Shown here: in pieces, positions 49,801-61,561 of the stretch
Layout of the letters: each line of letters starts with the position of its first letter
How positions within the stretch are numbered: the first letter of the stretch is position 1
Origin: Mugil cephalus
Lineage: Eukaryota; Chordata; Actinopteri; Mugiliformes; Mugilidae
Assembly (NCBI RefSeq): GCF_022458985.1
Contig: NC_061773.1
Coordinates: forward strand, 22,602,001 to 22,666,000
Direction: 5' to 3'
DNA length: 64,000 nt
The notes under the pieces: model-generated
What the model saw: the letters and a program-made list of their open reading frames with translations, nothing else
Told to the model about the DNA's origin: nothing
Database searches by the model: none
Program-made: the position numbers and the translations under genes

Positions 49801-52239
49801 AGAATGGACATGGGCCTTTTGAGGGAGCCAGGGTTTGTTGTTAGTGAGGGGTCTTTGGGCCATATGGGTTGAGGGGAGGGGCCTCTGTGGATCATCCCAC
49901 AGATACTTGATCAGTTTGGGATCTAGTCAATTTAGAGGCCAGGTCAATACCTCATGCAATTTTTCATGTTTTTTTTGAGTTGTTCCTAAACCGTTTTTGT
50001 GTGTGTGCCAGTGTCAAGCTGAGGGTGACTCAAGGAGTGTCATTGCTATGGGGTGGGGGTGCCTGATACATGGTCAGGAACATTGTAATGTATTGTATTG
50101 TATTGCTTATTCTGACACTTCCCTGAATGTGTGAAGTGCTTAAACTTAACTTGTTCTTAAAACACACGTAGATGACATGAGTAGAATTTTGTCTCTCCTT
50201 TGGTAACTTTGGGTTCCAGACTAAAGATAAAATCAGAAAGTGATTTGTCAGGTACATTTTTAGAGCCCCACTCCACTCACTTGGTTTTAAAGTCCTCAAC
50301 CAGGCCAGTCATGTGCTGCAGGTCCGATTCCAGTTTGAATTTTTCATTGCCCAGATTGTCCAGCTGCTTGCGAAGATTCGCGATGTAGGCGTCAAACATG
50401 GCATCGGTGTTGGAGTGAGCTGTGGTCTGTTCTTGCAGAAGTTTCCACTTGGTCTCAAGCATTTTGTTTTGCTGTTCGAGGAAGCGCACCTGGAGAACGA
50501 AAAGATGGTAATTAACCAGTAAAAAAAAAAAAAGAAAAAAAAGAGGGAAGTGGATATTGCAACTTCTTTTCTTTTTCTAGAAGACATTTCTATATTGTGG
50601 AGAGGAGGCCACTGAGATATGTCATGGATGGAGGAAGAATGCATGTAAAAAGAGGGAGGTAGTGACTCAAAGATGAAGAACGGGCTTTAGAAAATTGACT
50701 AATTCAACAGCCCTCACCTCCGGCGAACTCTAAATGTCACATCAGTTACTCACACCCCAACTATAAGCGGCCGTGCCCCATTTCAACACAATGTGGCACT
50801 GTTTCCCAACTGTGACAGACCTCGCCCCGTTACAACGTTCCCATTCTTCGTTCCATGCATCCTGACCCTGGGTGGTGTCCCGTCACCACTCAGCAAACAA
50901 GGCAAGAAGCGCACGGCTTTGTGTGTGTGTGTGTGTGTGTCTCGTGTCATGATGGTATGTAGGAGAGTGTTTTCTGATGGGAAGAATGTGCCTGTGATTG
51001 ATTTACAAGTTAACTATGTTACAATTCTCCTCTGCGCCTCCTTAAACAGTGAAGCCCATTAATAAGTGACTGTGACAGATCAATAAAGATCAGTCAGGTC
51101 AAACCTGTCTGGTTAATTGCCAGAGAAATGAATATTAAGCCTTGTACAATGAGTTCAGATTACTGGTGTTTTCGTTTGCTATAGTGTTATATATAATCCA
51201 GTCATTATCTATAAAACTCATGCAGCCTTTTTTCCCAGACCACTCCCACTATTTCTTGATTCAGGCATCTTTGAAAACAACACTGTTTATATATATATGT
51301 ATGGTCTTTACATATGGTCTGTTCCTGCAGACGTTCCCACATATACATACTCTCTACTTTCCTGCTTTCAATTTTGCGAGATTGTTGCTCATATGGTGGA
51401 TGCACCCCCTTGAGCAAAATTGGCCTTCCCTCCATCCCAGTGTTATATGATCTCTGTGTCCAAGCTGATCCTCTTTTCCGAGCTCTGTGATCTCACCAGG
51501 TTGTAAAAACATTTGCAGATGGAAAATGCCCAGTATACCCTTCTTATTTACACGGATTCCATCGTGGAAGTCGGACCTTGCAGAGCACTGATTGTCTCTG
51601 TAGCCCCAGGGCTCTTTTTGTACTCTGGGTGGAATTTAGTTTTATCCCAACAGGTATGTCAACGGAACGCAGAGACAGCTGGTTCCTTCTGCTGGATTTA
51701 GCTACAGGTTTGTTTGATAGGCTGCAGAATAATTTCCTGCCGGGATGGTGAAACTCATCTTTGTCATGCATCGTACTCAGTATGGGTGGACTGACCTTGT
51801 CGATGAAGGAGGCAAAGCGGTTGTTCAGGGTCTTTATCTGCTCCTTCTCCTGGATGCGGACCGCCTGGATGGCGGGGTCGATCTCCAGGTTCAAGGGAGC
51901 CAGCAGGCTCTTGTTCACGGTCACCGCTGTGATGGGGGTCATCACTTCATTGGCCACGCCACATCCCAGACCTCCACCAAAGCCCACGTAGCCGAACTCT
52001 GCTCCGCCCGCTCTCGGTCCGGATCCCCCCGCGACGAACCCACCGACCACCTTAAACCCCCCGGCGCCGACGTGGGCACCGCTGCTGCCCACGCCCCCAT
52101 AGGAGCTGCGGACGGCATAGCTCTGCCTGCCACCCCCCACGCCATAGCCGGAGAACGAGCGGCTGCTGAAGCCCTGGGACGGGCCCCTGGAGGACGACGA
52201 GGTGGAGTAGGTGCTGGTCTTCACGGCTCTGACAGACAT
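46869..52239 (-). CDS. krt8: Type II keratin, krt8-like, 9 exons, acidic tail
   Basis: Type II keratin, the expected partner of a krt18-type protein in simple epithelia. Minus-strand coding exons: 52239-51796, 50489-50281, 48721-48661, 48512-48417, 48303-48139, 47977-47852, 47730-47510, 47408-47368 and 47149-46869. All are GT-AG with continuous phase, giving 547 aa. The head (about residues 1-130) is long and Gly/Ser rich, with [13 protein letters not shown] recalling fish Krt8. The rod opens with [13 protein letters not shown] and [13 protein letters not shown]. The helix-termination motif reads LLEGEEQWL (about residues 434-442), with Trp where Arg is expected. The tail of about 105 residues contains [11 protein letters not shown], recalling the SVVIK segment of Krt8, and then a Glu-rich end (15 acidic of the last 36 residues). 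It is divergent from the krt18-like gene 9.3 kb away. The krt8 name rests on head similarity and position; a krt8-like paralogue is equally possible. Confidence 0.92.
47818..47842 (-). repeat. Long A run at the start of krt8-like intron 6
   Basis: On the gene strand, about 25 A residues begin nine bases after the exon 6 donor GT at 47851. This is a homopolymer unusually close to a splice donor. Confidence 0.85.
49719..50075 (-). mobile_element. Tc1/mariner remnant in intron 2 of the krt8-like gene
   Basis: CATCAGCCAAAACATTATGA marks the terminal repeat, read in reverse. Inner sequence includes CATCCCACAGATACTTGATC and CATTGCTATGGGGTGGGGG, the reverse complement of the block shared with 5325-5735 and 16710-17158. 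Intron 2 is spliced on the minus strand, so the element is co-oriented with the gene. Confidence 0.75.
50923..50941. repeat. Short GT microsatellite in krt8-like intron 1
   Basis: About nine GT units (TGTGTGTGTGTGTGTGTGT). Confidence 0.8.
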
Positions 52240-52320
52240 GGTCGCGGGAGGCGGTGTGAGAGGAGAGACTCAGCCGAGGGAAGGAGAGTCAGGCGGATGG
52301 ACCCTCCCTGGTACTCAGTG

Positions 52321-52328
52321 CTATTTAT
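52321..52328 (-). promoter_or_regulatory. TATA-like box of the krt8-like gene
   Basis: ATAAATAG (within GATAAATAGC) reads on the minus strand, 82-89 bases upstream of the ATG at 52239. The predicted start of transcription is near 52298, with a 5' leader of about 60 bases. The match is weaker than the TATAAAAG of the other type II gene. Confidence 0.5.
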
Positions 52329-53432
52329 CAGAGCAGGGGAGGGACACTGCAGAGGTGCGATTGGCTGGTGTGTCCTCGGCAGGGGTGTAAAGGATGAAGG
52401 GGGAGAGGGAGGAACAGGGGGGGAGATGAGGGAATGTCAGGGGAAGAAAAGTGCGTCAAAATTACATAATAACTGTGTGCTAGTTTCTATAAAACTACTG
52501 TAAAACACTGGAAAAAAACATCCCCCTCCAAGCAATTGTAAACTTGCTTTTTCCACACTTCACAGTAACAAATACTCTACCTTTTTCGTACCTCACGTAC
52601 TTCGAAAGGGCTTTAAGTGCATCGCATCTCGCGCAGTTCACATCCTTATTGCAGTCTGTGTTAACCTTAACACACACAACATCTCAGGATAAAGTCAAAC
52701 CCTGGTTTATGACCTTCTCTTTTACTTTACAACACTTCTCATGGACGTGATATATTGCAAAGTAAATTGTGGTTAGCCAGTGTGATGGCAATTACGTGCT
52801 GGTGGACGGAGGATTTTGAAACTCATAGCCGAGGGAGTAACAGATGTTTGTTTTTTTTAGGATGTGTGCTGAAAAGAAAACCTGCACGATGATGTGTTGG
52901 GAGAAAAAGACAAGAAAAGACTTGAAAGCTGAAAGCATGTGTCCAAAAGTGACACATGCAAAATTGATTGCACAATATGTGTTGTGCAGAGCGCCGGATG
53001 TCCCCACTATCAGCTTTGACTGATGGGCTGAAACATGAAATGCACACAATGCACACACAGGGACTATGGATACAAATTCCTTCCATATCAGACAGGAGAA
53101 GAGCAAACAGAGGGTGTCTTTTTCTTTGGCTCCAGACCCCACCTTAGTCTTAAAGAGCGTTACCCACCCACCATAACACAGATAGATAGATCGACGCATA
53201 GATAGAAGCAGACCCAGGACACATGTTTCTGGTAAGGCCTCGTCTTTATTTGAAACATGAATCTCAAATATCATCTCGCAGTGTGGAAATCGTGATTCAC
53301 TTGTCACTTTGCGGATTCGTGACTCACCATCTTTTCAGAGCATTTCAATGACTGTTGCCTAATTTAGCCGGACACGAGCCCCCTCCCCAACTGTCAACCA
53401 AACACTTCCACCACACCTCTGTTCCCCCTTTT

Positions 53433-53468
<36 letters not shown>

Positions 53469-54616
53469 ACTGAAATAATCTGTGCCTATTTACCAGATAA
53501 TGAAAAGAGCTAAATCCCTCGGTACGCCGCTAAATGTGGCACATTGGGCGCTTGTTGTGGAAAGAACAACGTTTCGGGCCAGAGAGTTTCAGGCCAATCA
53601 AAAAATGCATGTTTTGCTTGGCTGGTTCCAAACAGTGACGTCGTTCTGCACAATGGAGCTCTTGTGCTAATCTTGGAGGGAGCCATATATGTACAGGTCT
53701 ACCAGTTTTTGCTGCACGGCATGCTCTGCCTCTCTCAACAAACCCCAACTGATGGACAAAAGCCGGAGCTGGTGCACGTTTGATTGTCTTAAAGTTGTTG
53801 ATTAAAGTTGCTTTTCTCGTTTCTCCGCGCGCACTTCTTCATTCCTTCGGCGTGATGAAACGTTACGACTGTAATTTAATTAGCTAACCCCCTGACCTTA
53901 AGTCTCCCGAGAGGCCAGCGATGCTTTGGTTTGTGCGAGGCTGCTATATGACACATCGGCACAGGAATGTGGTGATAGAGACACTTACATGCTACAAGTC
54001 GGAGAGGAGGTCTGGTGAGAAGATGTGCTGGTGGGGTATGTGAGAAGACAATTAGCAAAGATAAGAAATAAACTTATTTCACAACCACTGACAGACTCTC
54101 TGGGCTGAAGGCAAGATAGTGTGCGGCAATTTAAAGAAGACTGAAAGCTATATGACCAGGTCTGCATACATTTCACATAGAAATAACATTAATTCATTCA
54201 TGTCGTGCCTAATGAATGATCTACAGATTACAAGCATATCATTTAAAAACAAGGAAAGTAACTTAAAAAGTAACAACTTTTAACTACATAAAATACACAA
54301 CGATATAAGTGGATATCTCTTTACAGGGTGATGGTATTATGTTTGGTCTTTAACATGGACTTTGTGTTCTGCAGGGTCCTGCCAAGCCCTCAAAGTACCC
54401 GTCGTAAAAGTCACTTCCTGCCTCACCTTCCGTGCCTGTTCAAACAAAAACAAAAAAAGACAAACGAACTCTGCAACGGGTATGAAATGTAGGCTTCACT
54501 GAACCATGGAGCACAGAGACGAGGATAACTAAATGCACATGAACTCTGCAGCAATACAGTGCGTGCTGAATGTCACCTCTTCCCTCGTTGATGCTGGTCC
54601 CATTGCTTGCAGACTC

Positions 54617-54630
54617 CTGCCCCCTAGTGA
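54617..54630 (-). promoter_or_regulatory. CTCF-like core motif, 13 of 14 match
   Basis: The minus strand reads TCACTAGGGGGCAG, one mismatch (first base) from CCASYAGRKGGCRS. It lies in the spacer between the krt8-like and krt18-like genes and has the same orientation as the motif at 46687-46700. Confidence 0.4.
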
Positions 54631-57015
54631 CGGGATCATGGAGGTGGATTAAGGCGAGACACTACAGCTGAGCAGAGAAAAAGAAATGAACTAACAGATA
54701 TCACCATGAAACTTCTCCAGTTGATTACTTACATAAATACAGTGTTTTTTTGTATTACAACTTTTCTGTGAATTAACTTGCATATATTTCCAGAGCAGAA
54801 ATCTGACTAATGTTCTATAAATCAGGCTCTGAATGATAGATGAAAAATCCCCTCTGTAAATACCTGCAGAATGTAGTTAGGAATAAATCTTGAAAGTGTG
54901 CTATGTGTTGGTGCTACTGAAGTGGAGATTTCTGACTCAGAGTTTGCAGAAAAGGTCATTTTGAGATAAGGCCTTTAAAGTTTTATGTTGCAAAATCCTG
55001 GATATTTTTACTGGAGACCAGTATGTACCAAAACCACATCTACTCAAATCATTGAAAACATGTCATATAATCATATTATCATATCAAAATATCAGATTAA
55101 ATTTTCAATAACTTAATTTAAGCATGAAACATGAATCCATTGCTGATCGTCTTCACCATCATCGGATTTTATCAAAGATCATTTGTGGCCGGATGAACTC
55201 AGATGGGTCTGACTTCCCCTCTCCTCTTCTTCATGTGTCTTTTTTTGATGTTTCTTGCTAATTTGAGCTTTAATTTTCTTGATAAATCGTGTAACCAGGT
55301 CTATGTTGCAGCAAATTGTTGATTTTGTCGTCACATTATAGGAATATCTTAAGAAATGAGAGAGCTGGTCTCAACAATAACTGCGGGACTTTTGAAGTAG
55401 ATGGAGTATATCTTGCATACATATTTTATTAAAAGCAAATAATAACAATAATAATAATGTTTTATGTTCATTATGATCATGTCTTTACAAAACCCATAAT
55501 TATTTATTATGGAAATAATTGCTTATCATAAAAGAAATGACTAGACATCACTAAAATGTCAACTAAATAACCTTCTGGATTTGATAACAACTGCCTTCTA
55601 ATTAGCTAAGAACCACTGGGATCCTGGGCTATAACCACCCAAAGAAATTTATTAAATCCAAATCATATGACCTGCTCTAAGGACTGTTCTTCCTCCTTTT
55701 TCTTAGTTATTCAATATAAAGTCATGTGTGAGTCAAGTGTGGATTTACCACATGTCAACAGTGTTACTACAATATATTAATAAATAACTTTCAATTACAA
55801 TTTACTCTATTGAATATATAATATTTATAAGAATATATCTATAAAAATACCATGGAGTGGTTGGTTATATGCGGCCATGTTGATTTTAGCCTGAAAACAG
55901 ACAAAATGTGATCAACTGTGATACCTGTCAACTATGTTAAACTCAAGACGTCCCACAATTATATATTGACCTGACTACTGGATGGGGTGCTATTTGATTC
56001 AAACATTCCTGGTGCCCCAGTCATGTTGACAGTTTGGGGTTTTGAATGAAATCTGGTTATAAAACTGCTGCATGAATTAGCTTTTCATTAAATAGCTTTG
56101 GATCTCACCAGACCAGATCTGTGCGAAGCTACCGCCTTAATTTATCAACAGTTAAAAGTCACTATTGTTCTTAAAAGTTTACAAGGTCAATGTCCAAATT
56201 AATTTATAAGGTATTTTCAGTTTATTCATGATACTCATGGCTTGAATACGAGATCCTGTGTATTCAAGCTGAAACAACCTGATATTAAAAGTAAAGTAGG
56301 AAGATTCCTCTACACTGGGGGAGGGGACTGGAACAAAAAAAGAATTTAAATCTGCCGTTTCTCTGCTCAGTTTTAAAACAAACCTGAAAAGTGGAGTTAA
56401 TTAGCATAATGACATATCTTTTAGGCCAGAACGTGTCTTTTTTAAAGTATTATTATTATTATTTTAATATGTGATGTATCAGTAGCACGTACATGTCATA
56501 TACTTTTCCTGCCTGCCTACAAGCCTGAACTTCATGGACCGCAATGGAAATAAGTCATGCGACTATATTGCGTCATCCTGTTGGATTTTATGACTGTATG
56601 CAAAACGTGTATCACATTTTCTTAAATGTATCAAAATCAATCGATCTTTACTTGATCTCACATTAGCTTTTAACTAAAAGCCTCTTAATAGTCTTCTGTT
56701 CTGTATGTAAAAAGGTGCATTTATTCATTTGACTTTTCTTACAGTATCTTTGCATGTTACATAGAGGCCTACAGGTGATACCAGCTGTAAAAGCTCAAAG
56801 CTCTCGCTGGTTTTATGTCTTCCTGTGAAATGTCTTTGTGCTAGAAATGGACATGACGTCCCGCAGAGAAAATATCTCTTAGTCGACACATTTCACTAAG
56901 CTCTGACGTGTGACCCTCGGGCTTCTCTGTGCCAACAGTCTGAGCCATAAAACTAAAATACAGATTCTTATAATCTAAACCCGTTGTCAACTTTGGAGCT
57001 TGTGAGAATCGCGGG

Positions 57016-57940
57016 TGAGTCAGTGGGGGAGCGATAAAGAGAAGGGAAGGAGGACTGTGTCTATCACATTCACACGTATGCTAGCATTCCTCCACATTTG
57101 TGTCAGGGAGCGCTGCATGCGTATAAATATGCATTTATGCAAATACGTATTTTTTGACTTTGGATATAAGTGTGTGAGAGCCCTCGCTCTGCAGTGAAGC
57201 TGCGCGAAAGGAAACCAATAGGGAAGGGGGGAGGCCAGAGCAGTTCATTCAAGGCCAGGAAGAGAACAGTATTTTTCTGACAGTTGGCCAAGATTTGTGA
57301 AGCCCATAAACTCGTCTGGCTGTTTCCAGACTCCTGCAGCGTGTTACTGTGACTCACAGACTCCAGCTTGTCCAGTTTTCCTGTCTTATCCTTGAAGAGT
57401 GCGAGTCAGATCCACTTCTTTACATCTGGAAAAAAAAACACTCATTCTCTCGTTGATTTAAAGGCAGAGGTAGTTGCTATGGTAACCACAGTTTAGGGAT
57501 GTTGCTTAAAACTTTTTTTTTTTTTTTTAAATATTTCATTTCCTAGTTTTGACCTCAGCTGGCGAGGCAAAAATGTTGCCAACACACATTCAAACAAACA
57601 AGCTGTGACTCTGTCATGAGGTATGAGTCATGCAGATTTCATCGTTCCTCTAATCTGACTCATAAATGGGGGTTACCATACTTTTTCTTTTATTCTCCGC
57701 TTCTCTCTACATTACGAACTTTCTTGGTTGTCTTGTTGTTGAGTATTACTAAATGCAGTGCTAAGGAAAATACAAGCATTATCCTCTACTACATTTATTT
57801 TACAGCTTTAGTAAATCGTTTAGACTATTTAGAATGTGTAAATGATGTTATATTGATATGACGTGATATGATTTAAACTACTGCAAAAGTTTTTATAGCA
57901 TCCCATTATTTTTTAATTGAAATTCAAGCAGTGTGAGTCA
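57016..57940. promoter_or_regulatory. AP-1 site cluster, candidate epithelial enhancer
   Basis: Five exact TGASTCA heptamers occur at 57016, 57350, 57624, 57656 and 57934, and an RFX-type X-box (GTTGCTATGGTAAC) at 57473-57486. By base counting about 0.1 AP-1 site is expected in this length. The cluster is in the divergent spacer, about 3.6-4.5 kb upstream of krt18 and 4.8-5.7 kb upstream of the krt8-like start. Enhancer function is inference from known AP-1 control of keratins. Confidence 0.45.
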
Positions 57941-58229
57941 TATGAATAGCTTGAAGTGACACAAAGGTAAGTGAAGTGCCACAGATTTAAAAAAAAAAAA
58001 AAAAAGGTGAACTGAAATTGAAACACAATGCAAATGTCAGAATTATACAGAAAGCCCTTCTACAGGTAGCAAGAAATAGCTTAGTAACTAAAAGCTTCTT
58101 TGCAGTTGAAAAAACCTTAAAAGCCGGTGCTGCCGGTTCCTACATGTGTCCCAACTTTTACTGAATTCTTCCAGCCCCAGGTACCAGACCCTCATGAGCA
58201 GTATTTGTAGAGTATTGTACAGTACCAAG

Positions 58230-59099
58230 CAGTGTTGGGCACGTCACTTTTAAAAAGTAATTAGTTACAGTTACTAGTTAATTCTCCCAAAAAGTAACTG
58301 ATTTAGTATCTGAATTACTCCACTATAAAAGTAACTAGTGACCAGGGAAAGTAGCTATTGCGTTACTCTTCCTTTTTTAAAAAAAAAGTTTAAATATATT
58401 TAATAATTTGAATTTTTTCTTACCATGTTTCACAACCCAGTTGCATGGAGTAGAATTGTATAGACACGTACTTACACAGAACTTTTAATATTTATTGCCC
58501 CTCAGACCCCAACTGGTAGACATAAACCGCTTTCACATCGGCAAAAGTCCCGGGTTGGACCTCCCGCTGTGAGAGCTGCGTGCCTATTTTTCCCCCCTCA
58601 TACGTCATCGCGTACATTGCAGACAAAGTTACAATTATTGGTGACCTGAAGAATTCAAAAGGCTGCTGATATTAGAATAAACCACTGTATCCTGCACAGA
58701 GCCCAATATCTGCCGCCAAATCCCCCCTTTTCCTCGGATGCAGAGCGCTGCCATGATCGTTACAGTGGGAGATATCGCTTATACAAGCTGGATATAAACA
58801 CAGTGGCACAGTCGCGGGTCGCCTATGCACTTCCATTAACGATCGTGTACAACACATTTGATTTTTTTGGGGAAAAAAAGGAACAACAATCTCTGCCCTT
58901 CAGAGAGTAGAGAGTAGGTCAAACCTTGTTTTTGAGCTGAAGCCTCTGCAATGATATAGTCTGTCAGGCTGTCGAGTCAGAATGTAACAGGCAGATATGA
59001 GTCAGAGAGAAAACACACCCCATTTGATTTTCAGTAACGGAAATGGTGTTATAAAGATGATTTAATGCGCTTATTTTAACGCCGTTACTCCCATGACTG
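58230..59099. mobile_element. 870-bp hAT-type element with perfect 8-bp target duplication
   Basis: The left end is CAGTGTTGGGCACGTCAC and the right end GCCGTTACTCCCATGACTG (reversed: CAGTCATGGG). GTACCAAG occurs exactly on both sides (58222-58229 and 59100-59107). Sub-terminal AAGTAACT..GTTACT motifs are typical of a common fish hAT-like group. No long open frame is present. A piece with CCGCTTTCACATCGGCAAAA near 58530 may be a second nested repeat. Confidence 0.8.
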
Positions 59100-59149
59100 G
59101 TACCAAGTAGTGTGTTGCTTTAAAAATGTCGAGAAAAAGTCGATTAACA

Positions 59150-59540
59150 ATGGAATAGAGACAGACAATCATAACACTTAAAAATGTAGATCAATCCTAC
59201 TGAGAAATTGTGAAGAAAGTCAGGGTGTCAGTGAGCACGAGTTCCTTCAGCATCAAAAGGCCCTCAGAAACTCTGTGAGTAAGAGGCCTGGCCGTTTCCA
59301 AAGCCACAACAAAAACAGAGGACAAGTTTGTTTGGGACAGCTTCAAGTCCAGCTTAATCGTTTTCGTAGTAAACAAGTGTCACTTTCAGTTGCGAAGAGA
59401 AGACTTCGAGTTGCAGGTTTGGCGGGTCAAGTTGCAGCAATAAAGCCATTGTTTGGATGTCAGGATAAGGAAAAGAGGCTTGCACTGCAAATGCACTACT
59501 GAAGACTGGGAGAAGTTGAAATGGACTGATGAGTCAAACT
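59150..59540 (+). mobile_element. Tc1-like transposase DNA-binding region relic
   Basis: The frame 59275-59502 gives RPGRFQSHNKNRGQ and then SVAKRRLRVAGLAGQVAAIK and QDKEKRLAL. This resembles the second helix-turn-helix and linker of Tc1 transposases (usually VRRRLREAGL.GRVAARKPLL). The downstream WTDESK-type sequence is visible in another frame (GGACTGATGAGTCAAACTT). The catalytic remainder is missing. Confidence 0.7.
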
Positions 59541-60881
59541 TAAAAAGTCTTCTGTTCTTTTCCTGAATGAGACATTAAACAGAATAAACTTCAATAAAAA
59601 ATAAAAACTTTTGCTAGTGTAATAGTGTGGTAGTGTAGTAGTTAACTAATTTGGATTAGCTCAAGCTGCAACATTAAAGTAATATACACACTTATAAATC
59701 TTTAATTATAAGCTATTTGTAATGAGTCTTTTACTTTAAGGTCCTTTAGTGACAATCTCAACAATATATGATTTGTTGTTTTTGGCAGCACCTTTGGTGA
59801 TATACAGTAATTACAGGTGTGCTTTTCTAACTCCCTGAAGGTCCAAACCTGAAATTATGAGTCCTTTGGTACCTGCCCCACGCCCTTATAACAGTAACAC
59901 AATACTTATGTCGGCTGCCATTTCATTGTTTGTTCATCCGTACTATGTGTACTTGCAACGACCCGTAATGTCATAAAAACCAGTTTCATTATTTTTGGAT
60001 TCCCTGGAAATATTTCCACTGTGCTTTGTGCTACTTGCTTTGCACGTTTAACAACAAATGCAGGTATAATTACAGGTGTTGTGAGTATTTGCTGCATTGC
60101 ATATGGCCGCCAAACTAATAATAATAAAGGATAAAAACAGTCAGTTGCGTGAGAAACAGTGAAAACTGATCATCCACGATGGCGCAGTAAGATCAGGAAA
60201 GAAAAGAGCTATGTTGTGTGGGGCCTCAGAAGCTTATGTGATTCTTTGGAATTTCTCCCAGTAGGTGGTTTGTTTGGTTTTATTATCCAGTTCTCTGGGG
60301 CTCAGTGTAAAAACCTCTCTCTAGCCACAACTTCAGGGTCACTGAAACCGTTCCAAGGTTGTGCAGTTTGTTTCTTCTCTGTGGAAAGTGTGTGGCAGTG
60401 CCTCATCCCGACATACCAACTAACGTGGTCACTAAGTGCATGAAAACTCCCATCTGGGACAATCACAAGGAACACTACAGATGATGTTATATTTTTCCAC
60501 ATGTTTCACAAAAGATGAGTAAAAAGAAAAAGGAAAAAAAAGTATTTTTCATAACGAGAACTCAAAGGTGGTTCTCATGACAGCGAGCACAGATAAGGCA
60601 GATAATTGGCTATAGTGTGACCGGTGAGAAAGGGCAGCTTTTATTTCCTTTAAACTGTATCCACGGCCACGTATCAGTTAACCATTGTCTTTCATGTGTC
60701 TCATCTCCTGTAAAGTCTTTGAATGTATGTGAAGCTGAGGTGTATTTAGGTTTCCTTTTAAAAGGTTTAAATCAGGTTTCGTTGTTGATGCAGTTCAGCC
60801 TAGTTACTGCGTTGAAATATGATCCTGTTCATTTGCACCTCAGCTATCACCTCTGCATACTTATTCCAGTTGCTCTGGGAA

Positions 60882-60888
60882 TGAGTCA
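60882..60888 (+). promoter_or_regulatory. AP-1 consensus site upstream of krt18-like gene
   Basis: Exact TGAGTCA, 680 bases upstream of the krt18-like ATG. AP-1 is an established activator of keratin genes, including KRT18; use here is inferred. Confidence 0.35.
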
Positions 60889-61451
60889 TTTCATAACCCT
60901 CCGTTTTAGCTGCAGCTGTTATATCTTGTGCTCATTTTAGTGTAGATAGGGCGGTTGGCAAAATCAGTTTATTTTGGGGCCAGGCTGACCACAGACTCAG
61001 AAACTATGCAGCATGGCAGACATTGTGCCTTTTATAGGCAAACCAGAAGAATGTTGCTGCATGTTTACAAAGCAGAACTCAATTTGCACAGAATATTCTA
61101 CCCCTTAACTTTTAATTCTATTCAGCCTGTCTCTTTTGAAGTACATACTTTGTGCACAGACATGGGTAGGACATGTGGCTCTGTGTGACTGCTTTCTTTC
61201 ATTTGCTCTGAGCTGTGTGACGTCTGCAATTCGAGTTTAGAATCTAAGAGTTTACACATAGCAACATATGTTTCACGCGTTTCCTTGGAGATGGGACAAC
61301 ATGGTAGGTTGAAAAGAAAAAAAAAGGGAACACACAAGTGAGGCTGAGTTTGAGAGATCCGTGAGAGCGAACAGGAAACACAGACTGGGGCGATTTTGAA
61401 GTGGGCAGGGTCTGTTAGTCCAGCTGCCTATGAGAGAGAGAGAGGCAGGAG

Positions 61452-61457
61452 TATAAG
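61452..61457 (+). promoter_or_regulatory. TATA box of krt18-like gene
   Basis: TATAAG within AGTATAAGTT lies 110 bases before the ATG. Transcription would start near 61482, giving a leader of about 80 bases. A GA-rich stretch (GAGAGAGAGAGAGGCAGG) sits directly upstream. Confidence 0.65.
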
Positions 61458-61561
61458 TTTCCCACTTCCCTTTGCCAGCGTCACTTTCTAAGCCGGCCTA
61501 GCTGCGAGTCTCCACATCTCATTTTTCACTTCACTCTCTGCCGTGCCTCATCTCCTCCAAA

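Larger units (their letters stand above)
52330..61440. other. Spacer between divergent krt8-like and krt18-like genes
   Basis: No established gene is visible. It holds a T27 run at about 53438-53463, a CTCF-like motif, the AP-1 cluster, an 870-bp hAT-type element, a Tc1 fragment and long AT-rich stretches (54.7-56.8 kb). A pair of possible small exons at 54350-54661 on the minus strand is discussed as a finding. Confidence 0.55.

Noticed and set aside
51745..52503. 252-codon open frame on the plus strand
   Set aside because: It is the antisense of the Gly/Ser-rich first exon of the krt8-like gene; GC-rich head exons create long opposite-strand frames.
53158..53225. GATA tetranucleotide array
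   Set aside because: Only a few imperfect GATA units are present, too short to count as a microsatellite.
52792..53307. 171-codon open frame on the minus strand
   Set aside because: Composition is Cys/Phe/Ser rich and random-looking, with no domain; the surrounding DNA is low complexity.
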